DNA of 64,000 nt from Parapristionchus giblindavisi (GCA_943737045.1 CALSFV010000006.1:1856212-1920211), one strand, 5' to 3'. Shown: positions 48,258 to 61,075, numbered from the stretch's first letter. Translations and numbers: made by a program. Notes: a model not told the origin generated them from the sequence alone.

Positions 48258-51200
48258 ATGGAGAGTAATTTACCTTCGAATCAGAGGAAATGCAAGGTGA
48301 GAAACATCTTTCCATTACAACCTTATTTTGAACACGTGATTTAACGTTCTATTGTTCTGTATGTCAAGAATATTATGATATATTTTCGTAGAGATTTGAT
48401 CAATCATAATTAGAAAATATGTTCGATATATGGGATATATACATGATTACAGTCATAGCTTTATGACTGTATTTTTTGCACGAGTTTCACTCAAAAATAG
48501 CCACATATAATAAATATCAATGAGTATTCTCGAAGAATATCTTATTCCTCTACTAAAGAGAGATTTAAGATTTATTTCATATCTTCAGGTGTGTTCTAAT
48601 TATGCATCTGGAGCCCATTTTGGTATTGATTCATGTCGTGCATGTGCTGCTTTCTTCAGAAGAACATTGATGTCTAAGACGAAACAAAGATTGGAATGTT
48701 CGCATCCTGGAAGGAATGGAAAACATATAAGAGGTGTGATCTTTGATCTTTCCCAATAGACTTTAGACTGGTATCAGTTCGTGATAAAGGCCTAATCTCT
48801 AGATTATGGGTCATGAGCAATGCAAATTGATAATCAATTGATCTGTATACTTTTGATCACATTTAGAATGTAAGAAGTGTCGAATGGATATGTGTTTGAT
48901 GTCTGGAATGCTACCAAGTCGTACGTTCAATTATTTAAAAAATTTATAAAAATATAAAAACACATATAATTAATTCATGTTCGTATATTTTGATGCATGA
49001 TATATTTTTATATTTTTTTATTATTTATTATTTATAATTATTTTTGCAATTCAGTAAATCAATATAGTCGTCGTCTTAGACAACACACTCTCACACTATT
49101 AAACAAAAACAGCTCGCATTCTTGAACTTTTTTCCCGTCTCAAAAAGCAGCTACATTTTCACTTTGGCGATTGTTAAAGGAATAACTTTCTTTCTCTCTA
49201 CTGTTTTATCATCGCCAATAGCTAGTTTTTATAGCACGAAAACGGCGGGATAACAAACGCCAAAATATCAAGGGTGTATTAGCAACATGACAACTAATGG
49301 CTCGTTAAAAAAATAGTGGAAAACCGAAATCGGCGACTTTCCACCTGTTAAAAAAGTACCCGGAAAGTCGAAAATGGAAACACGAAATTTGAATTCGCGC
49401 GCGCGCAAAGAGGTGCGGAAATTCAAATTCCGACTTTCCGACAGCGAATTTCCGCGGATTGCATTTTTTTAGGTAACAGGAAGTTGAATTTACATTTAAA
49501 ATTGCTAAAAATCGATGATGGAAAGCCGGAATTTGAATTCCCGCACCGCTTTGCGTGCGCGCGAATTCAAATTTCGTGTTTCCATTTTCGACTTTCCGGG
49601 TCCTTTTTTAACGGGTGGAAAGTCGCCGAATTCGGTTTTCCACGATCCCAAAATATCGGTGAATATTGCAGTAGTGACACGTGATAAAGATAAGGAATCG
49701 GATACGTGTTTATCATACATTCCCAATGTAATTATTTCCAATCCAAATATCATTCTTCTTCATCGAATGCTCGGAAATTACAAGTGAGTACTAAAAAGAT
49801 CTAACTGTAAAAATATATTTCAAAAATATCTTCTCAAACATCGATAATTTAGAGAATTCTCAAAGAATCGTCTTGCCTACGAAAAGTCTTTAATGTACTC
49901 CCGAGACGACAGTGTACTGTATCCTATCCAGATTAACGAGGTACGGTATTGATTTAACGTCATTTTGATTTTTTTCACAACCATGTATGAAAAAAATGCC
50001 GAATTGATGTGATGTTGTGTAGGTTAATGTTTTTGAAAAGTTTAAAGATAAAAGACAAATAATTTGTTTTGCAGCCTTACGATATCTATAAGGGTTCTCA
50101 CGATTTGGCCAATATGATCCTTCAAGGAGAAATGACATTTTATTCTAAATATCTTGAGCTCTGCTTCGAGGAGTTTCACATCTTGAATGCTGACGAAAAG
50201 GTCAGAAATGAAATAGCCTAGAGATGCTACATCATATTTAGAAGTTCAATATCACAAAAATTAGAAAATTATCACATTTTCAGTGGATATTATGGCAAAA
50301 CTTTTTCTTTCTTATCAACTTCGGTGAAGGATATTATCGAGCGCTTGCCATATTTAAGGATCGTCCACTTCAACGGTAAGATAATGGTTGTACTTTCATC
50401 ATTCATTTCAAAATGGTATAACACTCATAACCAGACCATGTCCACAAATCTCGTGTCCAATTATATCAGATGACCTTACTACAAAATTAAACTTCAGACA
50501 ACTTGATTAGAACTATTATTCATCGATTAAATTGATATCTTTCAGGTATATGGTAACATACATAACTGTACTTGATACGAACGATATTGAATCTTTTTAT
50601 GAAGGATCTTCGTTTGTCTCTCAAAAACCAAACAACGTTGTCGAGTATGTATTATTTATTAATTTTTAAAATGTTTTGTTTAATTCTTGTGTTCATTATT
50701 TTTTCCTAACCATAATATTTCTTTATTTATCAACTCAATTATTTCAGTGTAGTGAATGAAGTAATGAGACAGTGTTCTGAACATCTCATTCCAATTATGG
50801 AACGACTCAACCTACAGGAATTGGAGTTCATCGCTGTTATCACCATTGCATTATGGTCATTTAGTAAGTTCAGCAATGCATACGCGGTATACCCATCTTT
50901 TATTTTGGCACTTTCTTTCATCAGAGATATTATTTTATATGGAAATAATGTCCATAATTCATTTTCATTAAATATTCGATACTCCAGGCACAAGTGCTGT
51001 GCCCCGAACGATCGATAAAATAGGACAGCACTACCGTAAGAAACTTTTTGATGAGCTTCATGTGCTGTATAGGTACGATACTTATGAATCATGAACTAAC
51101 TTTTTCTTGATACCAATTTTTGTAGAGATAATTAAATTGATTAAATTCAGGGACGATTTTAAATTGGACAATTACGCTACACGATTGGGCGATTTAATGA

Positions 51201-51517
51201 ATTTGGTATCTGCGTTGGAAGTTCGTTTTTTTCTTATTGATATCAATTTCTTCATGAATTTCTATATCAATTTCAATCATTGAGAAACTTTCTTCATCTT
51301 CCTAAAATATAATATATCAAGATCATTTCACTTTCTAAAGTACTTTTCACTAGAATAATATGGTTTGCAGTATACAAATTATTAAATATTTCAGCAATCT
51401 TCACATACGACAATGGAAGAACTGCAATTCTTGGATTTTTTCAACGTATTTGACAAAGATTCATTCACTTCTTGTATTGTGTCCCCTGTTAAGATCAAAG
51501 ATGAAGAAGAATTCTGA
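48258..51517 (+). CDS. Nuclear hormone receptor (nematode NHR family), gene 2
   Basis: 382 aa in 12 exons: 48258-48296, 48589-48733, 48867-48920, 49672-49783, 49853-49940, 50075-50200, 50284-50375, 50546-50644, 50748-50863, 50988-51072, 51151-51220, 51395-51517. All are GT-AG and in phase. Start: ATG 15 nt after a GTTCAG acceptor. Finger 1 begins KCKVC (the first two cysteines span the exon 1-2 junction), then GAHFGIDSCRACAAFFRR. Finger 2 is short and appears to lack its second cysteine, then CKKCRMDMCLMSGMLP. The ligand-binding domain includes WILWQNFFF, ITIALWSF and a terminal FLDFFNVFDKDSF helix. P-box and flanking DNA are nearly identical to NHR gene 1, so the two are paralogues. Expected nuclear transcription factor. 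An exon at 49055 onward is an alternative to 49672 in the same phase but soon meets a stop. Confidence 0.82.
49299..49642. mobile_element. GGCTCGTTAAAA-family MITE, right end truncated
   Basis: The left end GGCTCGTTAAAAAAATAGTGG is intact. The right arm breaks off at GGTTTTCCAC and lacks the ...TTTTTAACGAGCC tip seen at 63180. The arms share GGAAAGTCG, GAATTTGAATTC and GCGCGCGC blocks. It lies in an intron of NHR gene 2, and the truncation point is about 30 bp before the next splice acceptor. Confidence 0.7.
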
Positions 51518-51958
51518 AACGATTTTTATTTCATAATTATTAAAATTCTCCGTTGAACAACGATTGTTTATAAATTGTTCGAAACGTGTTATATTTTTTG
51601 TAAGTTATTAAAATGATCAACATTTAGATTTTTGTACATTTCTTTTGCATAATTATGAGCTAGATAAATATGACCGCTGTCTAAAAAAATCAAATTTGAT
51701 TGTATTCTTTGATCGCAAAACATAGTTTACTTTTCGATCGATGTAAACAAATCGTTCTTTTAAAACAGTTAATTAATATACACATGCAGAACTCTACCAA
51801 GTGAACAATACCTCACTTCTTTACTGTGTTGCTGCATTTATCTTACGTGATAAAAGTTTATTATGGGTATATTCATTGCTTCACCACAATGCACTTGTGA
51901 TAGATAAATAATACATATAAAGATAAAACTATAAGGACAGTTTTTGGAATGTTGTTAA

Positions 51959-54724
51959 GACACCGGCTCGGTAAGATTCGAGGGTTGAGCCAGTGACCCC
52001 GGACATCGACCTCACCGATTTGGCTCAAAATTTTTTTGTGGATACCCCCATGGCCCCCCATCACAAAATGGGTATTCATTTGGGCTGGGTCCTTGAAACA
52101 TGAATGTGACGGGTTCTCGAAATTTGAAAACTCGATTTTCACCAAAAAAAAAGTGGAGCGACCTAGGTTCAATGTTAGTGTCGATTAATTACAAGTATGC
52201 CTATACAACAAAAACTCGCTATAGTACGGTTCGGATATCCGATCGCAAACTGATTTTTTCACCTCCTCAAAACACATTAAAATTAATTAAAATTTTAAAT
52301 TACAAAATCGCACAATTATTTTTGCCTTATCTTATAGAGCAAAAAATTCCGCGTCGAATGAGGCTAAAAATTAAAAAATCGATAGACCCCTATTTTGAGA
52401 AAAATGGGCCTGACCATGACTCGAAAATATTTTTGTTTTTAAAACCCCTCATGTTTGTACTCATATTGAAGAGCTTGTCGAGTAGAACAACCTTCATGTT
52501 GAACGTTTTATCTGAAACTCATGTGCAAGAGAGTTTCACACGTTTTCCTGCAATTTTGAGTAAAACGAAAATAAAATATTTTTAAAACAAAAAAGCGCAG
52601 TCCAATTTTTGCCTCATCTTATAGAGCAAAAAATTCCGCGTCGAATGAGTGTAAAAAATAAAAAATCGATGGACCCCTATTTTGAGAAAAATGGGCCTGA
52701 CCATGACTCGAAAATATTTTTGTTTTCAAACTCCCTCATGTTTGCGCTCATATTGAACATCTTTTTGAGTAGAACAACTTTCGCGTTGGACATTTTGTCT
52801 GAAACTCATGTACAAGAGAGATACACACGATTTTGTGACCAATTTTGAGTTAAGCGAAATAAAAATATTTTTATGCAAAATCGTGTGTATCTCTCTTGTA
52901 CATGAGTTTCAGACAAAACGTTCAACATGAAAATTGTTCTACTCGACGAGCTCTTCAATAAGAGTACAAACATGAGGGGTTTTAAAAACAAAAATATTTT
53001 CGAGTCATGGTCAGGCCCATTTTTCTCAAAATAGGGGTCTATCGATTTTTTAATTTTTAGGAGGCCGTTTGTGTAAGAGTCGAACAAGGGTTGGCACAGG
53101 CCAAAAATTTTGTTACCCTCAAAACTTGTTTATAGGGGTTATCGACCATGCTGATGAAGATAGGCATAGTCATTTTGGCTCCAGTGGTCCCGCAACGCCT
53201 GGGCGGGATTACGGTAAGATCACGTTTTCAGGCCATTCTCGGTCCATGGTAGTGCTAGAGGTATAAAAATTGGGCTCCTAGGACAGAATTCGATGGCGAT
53301 GATGTCTGTCTACTTCATTTGTTTTGAAAATTTTCCAAAAGGTCACAACTGGAAATTTTGATGGAGACGTTTGCGCCCCAGACGAGTATGACAGTTCGAA
53401 CCGGCGTGACGAGAGGATCACAACGATGTATTATGAGCCCATATCTCCATTGCCATCTCAATATTGCCTCGATATAGTGATCTGCAAAATCATCTCTCGT
53501 TGTCTGCGTCTCTCTATTCCGCGCGCTCTCTCGGCACTCTCTCATTTCGCCGCGCTCTCTCGAGAGTGCGAGAGAGCGCGCGGAATTGAGAGAGTCCTCT
53601 TGTTTACCTCTTTCGCATATCACTATATCGAGGCAATATTGAGATGGCAATGGTGATATGGGCTCATAATACATCGTTGTGGTCCTCTCGTCACGCCGGT
53701 TCGAACTGTCATACTCGCCTGGGGCGCAAACGTCTCCATCAAAATTTCCAGTTGTGACCTTTTGGAAAATTTTCAAAACAAATGAAGTAGACAGCCATCA
53801 TCGCCATCGAATTCTGTCCTAGGAGCCCAATTTTCATACCTCTAGCACTACCATGGACCGAGAAAGGCCTGAAAACGTGATCTTACCGTAATCCCGCCCA
53901 GGCGTTGCGGGACCACTGGAGCCAAAATGGCTATGCCTATCTTCATCAGCATGGTCGATAACGCCTATACACAAGTTTTGAGGGTATCAAAATTTTTGGC
54001 CTGTGCCAACCCTCTCCCAGATTTGCCCGACTCTTACACAAACGCCTCATTCGACGCGGAATTTTTTGCTCTATAAGATGAGGCAAAAATTGGACTGCGC
54101 TTTTTTGTTTTAAAAATATTTTATTTTCGTTTTACTCAAAATTGCAGGAAAACGTGTGAAACTCTCTTGCACATGAGTTTCAGATAAAACGTTCAACATG
54201 AAGGTTGTTCTACTCGACAAGCTCTTCAATATGAGTACAAACATGAGGGGTTTCAAAAACAAAAATATTTTCGAGTCATGGTCAGGCCCATTTTTCTCAA
54301 AATAGGGGTCTATCGATTTTTTAATTTTTAGCCTCATTCGACGCGGAATTTTTTGCTCTATAAGATAAGGCAAAAATAATTGTGCGATTTTGTAATTTAA
54401 AATTTTAATTACTTTTAATGTGTTTTGAGGAGGTGAAAAAATCAGTTTGCGATCGGATATCCGAACCGTACTATAGCGAGTTTTTGTTGTCTAGGCATAC
54501 TTGTAATTAATCGACACTAACATTGAACCTAGGTCGATCCACTTTTTTTGGTGAAAATCGAGTTTTCAAATTTCGAGAACCCGCCACATTCATGTTTCAA
54601 GGACCCAGCCCAAATGAATACCCATTTTGTGATGGGGGGCCATGGGGGTATCCACAAAAAAATTTTGAGCCAAATCGGTGAGGTCGATGTCCGGCACTAC
54701 CGGGAGTCTTACTGAGCCGGTGTC
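51959..54724. mobile_element. 2.8-kb palindromic transposon at TTAA with nested inner palindrome
   Basis: The tips GACACCGGCTCGGTAAGATT and ...TCTTACTGAGCCGGTGTC lie between TTAA (51955-51958, 54725-54728). This is the same family as 32312-34393. The left arm contains a block of about 250 bp repeated directly (about 52310-52560 and 52600-52850) and again inverted (about 52860-53060). At the centre lies another palindrome (about 53060-54045; tips GTTTGTGTAAGAGTC / GACTCTTACACAAAC). The long open frames are mirror translations of the arms, not genes. Confidence 0.8.
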
Positions 54725-54770
54725 TTAAATAGATTTTGGAATGTTGTTAAATAGATATCCAGCCGGACCA
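54725..54770. repeat. 22-bp duplicated target flank
   Basis: TTTTGGAATGTTGTTAA occurs both left (51942-51958) and right (about 54735-54751) of the palindrome. This implies that the target held a 22-bp tandem duplication, or that a longer duplication arose at insertion. Confidence 0.5.
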
Positions 54771-54771
54771 A

Positions 54772-55316
54772 AGATATGATAACACCACATTCATTGGAGG
54801 AAAGAGGAAGGACAAAGCGTAGGACATTGTGTTGGTATAACATCTCGATATGTGGTTGTCAGTAATGAATTATGATATAGCAACATAGTGCGCTGTGGTA
54901 ATCAAAAATATCGCGCGATAACGCGCGCTATGAGCTTAACCATATTGGATATTAGTAATGGCCCTAATAATTGTTCGACAAGGGGCATTCTATGTTGAAT
55001 ATTTCTTCGTTCTTCTTCCGATGATCTGTTGAAAACGCCCTTTATTGTCAGTATCAAATCCATTACAGATGTTCCTTTCATAAATCCCCACTCTCAATAA
55101 TTCGTTTCTTTTATTTCTGTTTATCAACAAAGTGCAAAGAACAATTAAAGATTCTTATTTCTTCTTTATACAATGCACCCATACACATTGTAATGAACAA
55201 CTAGGGGATCGGAGGAATGAAGTGACGGTGTAGGGAACAAGACATGATCTGTACCGAATAGTACACATTCAATAGTGTTTCCATTCTGGGGAGGTTATCG
55301 ATAGGGGAATAGATAT
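54772..55316. other. Non-genic stretch
   Basis: No gene, RNA or repeat is supported between the palindrome and the end of the membrane-protein gene. Confidence 0.45.
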
Positions 55317-58300
55317 TTATGCAGCAGTTGTAGCAGTAGTTCCAGTTGTAGTATCACCTCCAATCGTACTCATCGCTGAAGTATCTGTCTTTGTGCTATT
55401 ACTGAAACATTCGTAATATTAGTACAGAGATTACTGTAGTTGGTTACGGTATTAGAGTGAAACATACTCGCAGATAGTATCAGCTGCAATCACAGTTTCT
55501 CCTCCAACAGTGTGCATCGTCGATCCAGTATCTTTAATGGATATCAGTGATCAGAGGATGACTCGATGATGTATATCACCATCGGAGCTATATCTCTTGT
55601 ACATCTCACGATACCACGATGTGAAGATGGATCTACTCAAGAAGTAGAAGACAAGATTGGCCAATGCCAGTCTGAAGTTATCACATACAATTAAACAGTT
55701 TGACAGTCTAGACGTAACGGATATTTTAAAATAGTTGCATCTAAAGTGCATGCAAAACTATACTTGTCCATCTATTAATATTATTAATTTAATTTCAACA
55801 TACGTTGTGATTGAGCCAGCCGCAAATCCGGCAGCAACCGCCCAAATATACCATGAACCCCTCTGACTCTTCTTCTTCTCTATTGGGGCTTCAACGTGTA
55901 TGATACGTTCGACGAATGCATCCGAGTTATTGGCTACTTTCACTAAAGACGAATATCAATAATTGCAACTAAGAATACCAACCTGTCCTTGGTCCTTCAG
56001 TAGAAACGAATTCAGGAATAATCTCAGGTTTAGCTGTGGTTGTACTGGCAGCGACTGCTGTTGTAGTAACAACATCTTTATTATCCTAATAGAATTCGAT
56101 AAATCCGAGTAAAGACCATAATTGAAATGATACCTCGATTTCGACTTCTTCTTCTTCCGAGATCGATGTATCTCTATACACCTGTAAAGATAATGAGGTT
56201 CAAGATTCTATCAAGTATTGGTATCGCACTTTTGAATCCGATCCAACCGCCCATCGCATTGCTAAACGATAGTGGAGTCCAGCCAACTGTAAAGGTTATC
56301 TGTTTTTAGTAATATCTTTTCAATATTAAGGTAACAAACTCCAGATATGGATCTGATAGGTTCTGCCAAACATTGATCCTTGGAGAAGGCAAATCCAAAT
56401 TGAGATGAATGTCCAATTTGAGTTTTTTGAACCATTTGATGTTTCTCATTGAAGATCGTTAACTAAATAAATTGATTAAGTTCAACGCTCGTAGTTTCAA
56501 CAGAAATAATAAATGGAGTGATGAGGAATATGTTCATACCTTGCCCATCACTTTTCCACCATCACTAACGACTTCATATGAGACAAAGACTCTATACTTA
56601 TTAGTGGACGGAGTTCGGAATGATATGGCAGTCGCACGAACTAAACAATACAATTTAGACAACACAGAAAAGAGTCAGAATTTTACTTTCAGCAGGCATA
56701 ACGACGAATCCATGTCTGAGTGAGATATCAACATTAAGGAAAGGATCGAATCCCATTTCAGTTGCGTCATCCTTTCTAACGAGCAGCACCTTCATCCTAT
56801 CATTAAAAAATAGAAAGAGAATGAGAATTGAAAAATCTAAATTGAATATCGAGAATCTGAATTTCAAAAAAAAACCATGAGAAAACTTTAACAATATGAA
56901 AAATCCAAAACGCTCTTACATATAGACATTATTTCAATATATTTCAGTATTTGACTTAACAAATTGTGCCAAATACACGTACCATTCGCAAGTGGATTCG
57001 AGTGTGAGTACAGCAGAGAATTGTTGATTCACTCCCATTGTATATGTGAATGCAGACCCCATTTGACATCTTCGAGTAATATACGATTAATATTTACTTT
57101 GTTGCTCATTTACTTACTCTTTATAACAATTTGCAGAACCTTTATCAAAGCTCACACGTTCTTTGAAATAGTTATCATCTCTTGAAGCTTTGTGGGGAAT
57201 CTTAATTTGTTCAATAATACTTCCTTCACCTTGTCCCTGATTCAAACCTCAGGATCAGTTTTGTAATATGGCAGCTTATCAAATGTTCCAATCGATACAC
57301 TAAAATTGACTAATTTATATGGAATTCAGTATATAGTATAATAATTCACAGGAAAGAAATGTGAAGCTTTTCCGATATATCAAATTCATCTACATATGTA
57401 GGTACTGTTATCGAAAAAAGTTCCAAACCTAATATAATCTATTACAACATTGAATGCTCTTAAAATTCGAATTGTTACATATTATGAGACGTCACATACT
57501 TTTCATTATTAGGCAATGTTTCTTGTGCGATATATGCGTGAGGGACATTGTAGACTCCATAGATATTACTTCCGTTGAACTTGGTGTCATTAAGATCGAT
57601 ATAGACGATACAATTAGGGTCGTAGACTTTGACCAGAAGCTGAAGTGTTGAGAATATTTAAATAACATTTAATATACGGAGAGCAAACATGTGAATGTAA
57701 TGGTTCCATTGAGACGAAGACGTCCTTTGTCTTTACTGATCCTGAACTCAATACAAAGTCTTCTCCATCAGAGGTGAGGACACTGCAAATATATTTCTTT
57801 CCTATATAATCAATCCCGAATCATGCCCAATCTTGTCCCATTATGAATCTATGTTGAGAGTAGTATTTATGTGATCTATTATTTTAGCTTTAAATCGTAT
57901 CATGATGATCATGTCAATTAATAATTATGATAATGTTATTATATTTAGTTAAATAAACAATAATTCTCTTACTTCTTGCATTGATTCCAATCGGTCGAAT
58001 TCAATTTCATTCGTATGTCATCCACATTATAGTTGTTATCGGTACTGTTTCCAGCAGTGGGATCAATTGCAAATAGAAGAGCTCGACCCTGGCGAGCATA
58101 AGCACTGAATATGAATATTGTTCCATTGTTCCACTTCAAATTCTATTTACTATTTAGAATTGCCGAGTCCCAGGACGTTTTGTCTATGTTTCTTGAGGTT
58201 GTACGTGTAATTCCATAGGAAGACCTCACTATTGTCATCTTCTTCACAGAAAGCGAGGACCTTCTCGTTTTCTCAAAGTGCATTAATTGTCATATAAAGA

Positions 58301-58450
58301 GTGAATGAAACGAGATAAATTGTTGTTTGTAGTCAACTGACCATCGTTGCAATCCGCAATTTCATCAGCCTTGTTCCCTTCAGATCCAAATAGAAGAAGA
58401 AGAAGAGTGAAGAACTTAAAACGAAGATACATCGAAGATAGAATGACCAT
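55317..58450 (-). CDS. Single-pass membrane protein, unknown family
   Basis: About 572 aa in 17 exons: 58450-58342, 58271-58151, 58104-57973, 57782-57689, 57639-57500, 57299-57248, 57236-57118, 57069-56983, 56796-56687, 56640-56540, 56462-56340, 56181-56134, 56085-55983, 55942-55804, 55671-55580, 55531-55468, 55401-55317. I do not recognise the family. Seen: N-terminal signal peptide (FKFFTLLLLLFG, about 12-22); a roughly 440-residue ectodomain with scattered cysteines and N-x-S/T sites; an acidic patch SEEEEVEIE; one hydrophobic segment (about 477-504, WYIWAVAAGFAAGSIT...); then a basic juxtamembrane stretch and a Thr/Gly-rich tail. This suggests a type I surface or secretory-pathway protein. 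Anomaly: between exons 6 and 7 the apparent intron is only 11 nt (GTTTGAATCAG), too short to splice; if retained it shifts the frame and meets TGA. The gene may theref­ore be damaged, or the sequence may carry a small error there. The 56462-56134 region could hold one extra exon. Confidence 0.68.
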
Positions 58451-58647
58451 TCCGGATCAAATGATGAATACGAAATGAAATGGATTTTCGTTCAATTAAT
58501 AATAATCAAGTGTATGGATGATAATTAGATTATAAGGTGTTGATAATAAATAAGAATAATACAATTATTGTTTTTGACGAAGCAGAGATAAATAAAAGAA
58601 ATATAATAGAAATAAAATTAAGCCCAAACGAACAATGTCTATTCTGT

Positions 58648-58966
58648 TTACTCCGTTAATTTATTACCATGTAGATCATTCTTGTCCGTGTTGGAGTTAG
58701 TGAGTGGTCGTCTATTCTTTCCTCCCTCCCTTCTCTTTCTCGGCAAGTTTCCCAGCCAAGTCGGAGTGGTCACCGTGGTAGTGTAGACCAAAGAAGATGG
58801 CTCCCTCCCTACTGGATACCGTCCATTGCCTCTAGCAATAAAAGTAAGCTGATTTGCGTTGTTTCATCGGGTCATAGGAACATCAAGAGTCTCCTATCCC
58901 GCAAAACAATCATACTTCAATGCAACGCACGGACCACCAGCCGGGATGCCCTTCACGTCAGAGCTC
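58648..58966 (-). pseudogene. Possible pseudogene or 3' exon of an unknown gene
   Basis: One reading frame on the minus strand runs from about 58966 to a TAA at 58648, with coding-like composition (GIPAGGPCVALKYD, then GNGRYPVGREPSSLVY and PTWLGNLPRKRR). It contains two internal stops (TAG, TGA). A CTAG acceptor at 58832-58835 would allow 58831-58648 to be a genuine last exon instead. It lies about 200 bp upstream of the membrane-protein gene on the same strand. The family is not recognised; it may also be a transposon relic. Confidence 0.35.
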
Positions 58967-60120
58967 TCAATTCATCTCCACAACTCCAAATTTTTTATAA
59001 AAAAATTAATGAAAAATTAATAAATTAATGAGAAAAAACAATAGAAGACAAATCACAGTGGTCCGAAAATGATGGGTAATTATTTAATGGAAAGGTCGCT
59101 TTATTTAGTCATTAAGATAACTTATTATAGCGAAAACTCAGGATTAAGACTTTGAGAAAATATTCATACGCAAGGGAAATAAATGATGCGCACCGCTGCG
59201 GCGCGCAACGGGACGAATGTACAAAAGTTGATCGGGCTGTACCATGAAGAGATAAGTAAGAATTGTAATTATTTGAAACGCGCCTTTTTTCAAAAGATAT
59301 CGTTTTAGACATACTAAATCAAATATTATTGATCACTAACTAAACACTGTGTGCATTTCGATCGATATAAACTTCTTTTATTCACTGGGTATGAGCTCGT
59401 TTAAAATAAAATGACAATTTATAATAATATCTTTATGTGCGTTTCAGGTAAGAATGATAATGAGATACATAGAGCGCACATAAAGATATTATTATTATAA
59501 AAAATTTGAAAATGTAGCGGCTCTTTTATTTCCATTTTCGTTTGTGTCAGCTAAAAATACGTTTAATAATGCTCTTTTTGCATGCATTCCCAATCTTGTC
59601 AATCTTTTAGGGCGCGATTTCGCGCTATGTTTTTGATTACGACAACGCGCTATTCTATGTCTGCTGTTATATCATATTTCATAACTGACAACCTCATATC
59701 GAGATTTAGAACAAACACAATCTCCTACGCTTTTTCTTCCTTTATTCGTTTCAGTGTCTGTGATGTTATCTGATCTTTGGTCCGAATATCTATCGGTATT
59801 TAATCACATTTTTACATTACAAAAATGCCATTAAATATAACTTTATTTTAGAGGCACAGCCCGCTATTATAAAATAGCTATTCGCGTGAAAATTGATAGT
59901 ATACCCTTCCAGAAAATTAGAAAGGAATGATCACGTTTTCTGAGATAAAAATAACATAGATAATTTGCGTATATCCACTGACTAGGAGTATTTCGTATAT
60001 ACTATGATCATCAGTCATTCTAACACGAGATTAGACTTAATTTCCTGAACAAACATACATTCATCTTCACACTTCTCGTATCATATTACCATACCTCATT
60101 ATCGTCATCATAGTCCATAT

Positions 60121-60283
60121 TTTCTCCTCTCTCCCTCTCCCTTTTCTCCTCTCTCCCTCTCCCTTTTCTTCACCTCTCCCTCTCCCTTTTCTTCCCTCTC
60201 TCTTTTCTCCCTCTCTCTCTCCCCCTTCTCCACTCTCCCTCTTCATTTTCTTCCCTCTCCCTCTCCCTCTCTCCTCTCCTTTT
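60121..60283. repeat. CTCTCCCTCTCCCTTTTC tandem repeat
   Basis: Imperfect tandem repeats of an 18-19-bp pyrimidine unit, CTCTCCCTCTCCCTTTTC. Confidence 0.85.
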
Positions 60284-61075
60284 CAGTGTCTCACGATCTA
60301 GGATGGATACTAAATTAACGTCTCTATAAGCATAAAATAATGATAATCGATTCTATTTTCATCGCCTATATCTCATGATATTAACCTTAATATACATGCA
60401 AGCGTACATATTTGTACATTATAAATTATTCATTTATTATTTTCTTTTTGTTCTGTCCTATTTTCTCTTTCTACCTCTCCTTATCCTTATTGATCTTCGT
60501 CTCGTATATCACTCGATCCTATATAATCTTCCACTGTTTATCCTGTTTACTTCTTTATCGTCGTATAAATATTGTTATTTTCCATTTCCTTCTATCTTTT
60601 TGTATTCTTCCAAATCACGAGTTTTCTCTATCTCCCAGTTCCATTATTTTTTATTCTTTCTATGTGTATTGAGATAATAATCAACTTTTTTTCTTATGTT
60701 ATCTGTATATTTATAATGTGTTTTTTATGTGATGTCATGATAGTAATATGTATACGGATTGGACAGTGGGTGAAGTGAGTGAAACTAGAAATGATACAAA
60801 TGAAAGTAAGGATAGAATATGAAATGGTAGAAAGAGAATAGCAAAATAGAAGATCGTAGATCAAGGTGGACGTCCATATAGTTGCGATAGAACAGGACTG
60901 ATGATCAGTTTGTTCTAGAAATTGCGTATATAGGTGGTCAGAATATCCAGTAGAAGCATGTTGTAGAGAAATTTGATTATATACAAAACCAAATGTTTCT
61001 ACCTCAACATATTGATAAGATTTAATATCACCAAATCTCTAATTAAATAATCCCCCAGGGTGAATATCCACTGCC

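Noticed and set aside
53315..53776. 153-codon and 110-codon frames with identical N-termini on opposite strands
   Set aside because: Both come from the inner palindrome; the identity is due to the inverted repeat.
52100..54373. Open frames repeated three to four times around 52.1-54.4 kb, including a 161-codon one
   Set aside because: They are mirror-image or duplicated translations of the palindrome arms, with no recognisable domain and no start or splice logic.
56182..56299. Extra exon in the membrane-protein gene (open frame starting ITFTVGWTPL)
   Set aside because: It can be entered in phase from the previous exon, but its exit phase does not fit the next one. Direct splicing 56340 to 56181 keeps frame with normal sites.
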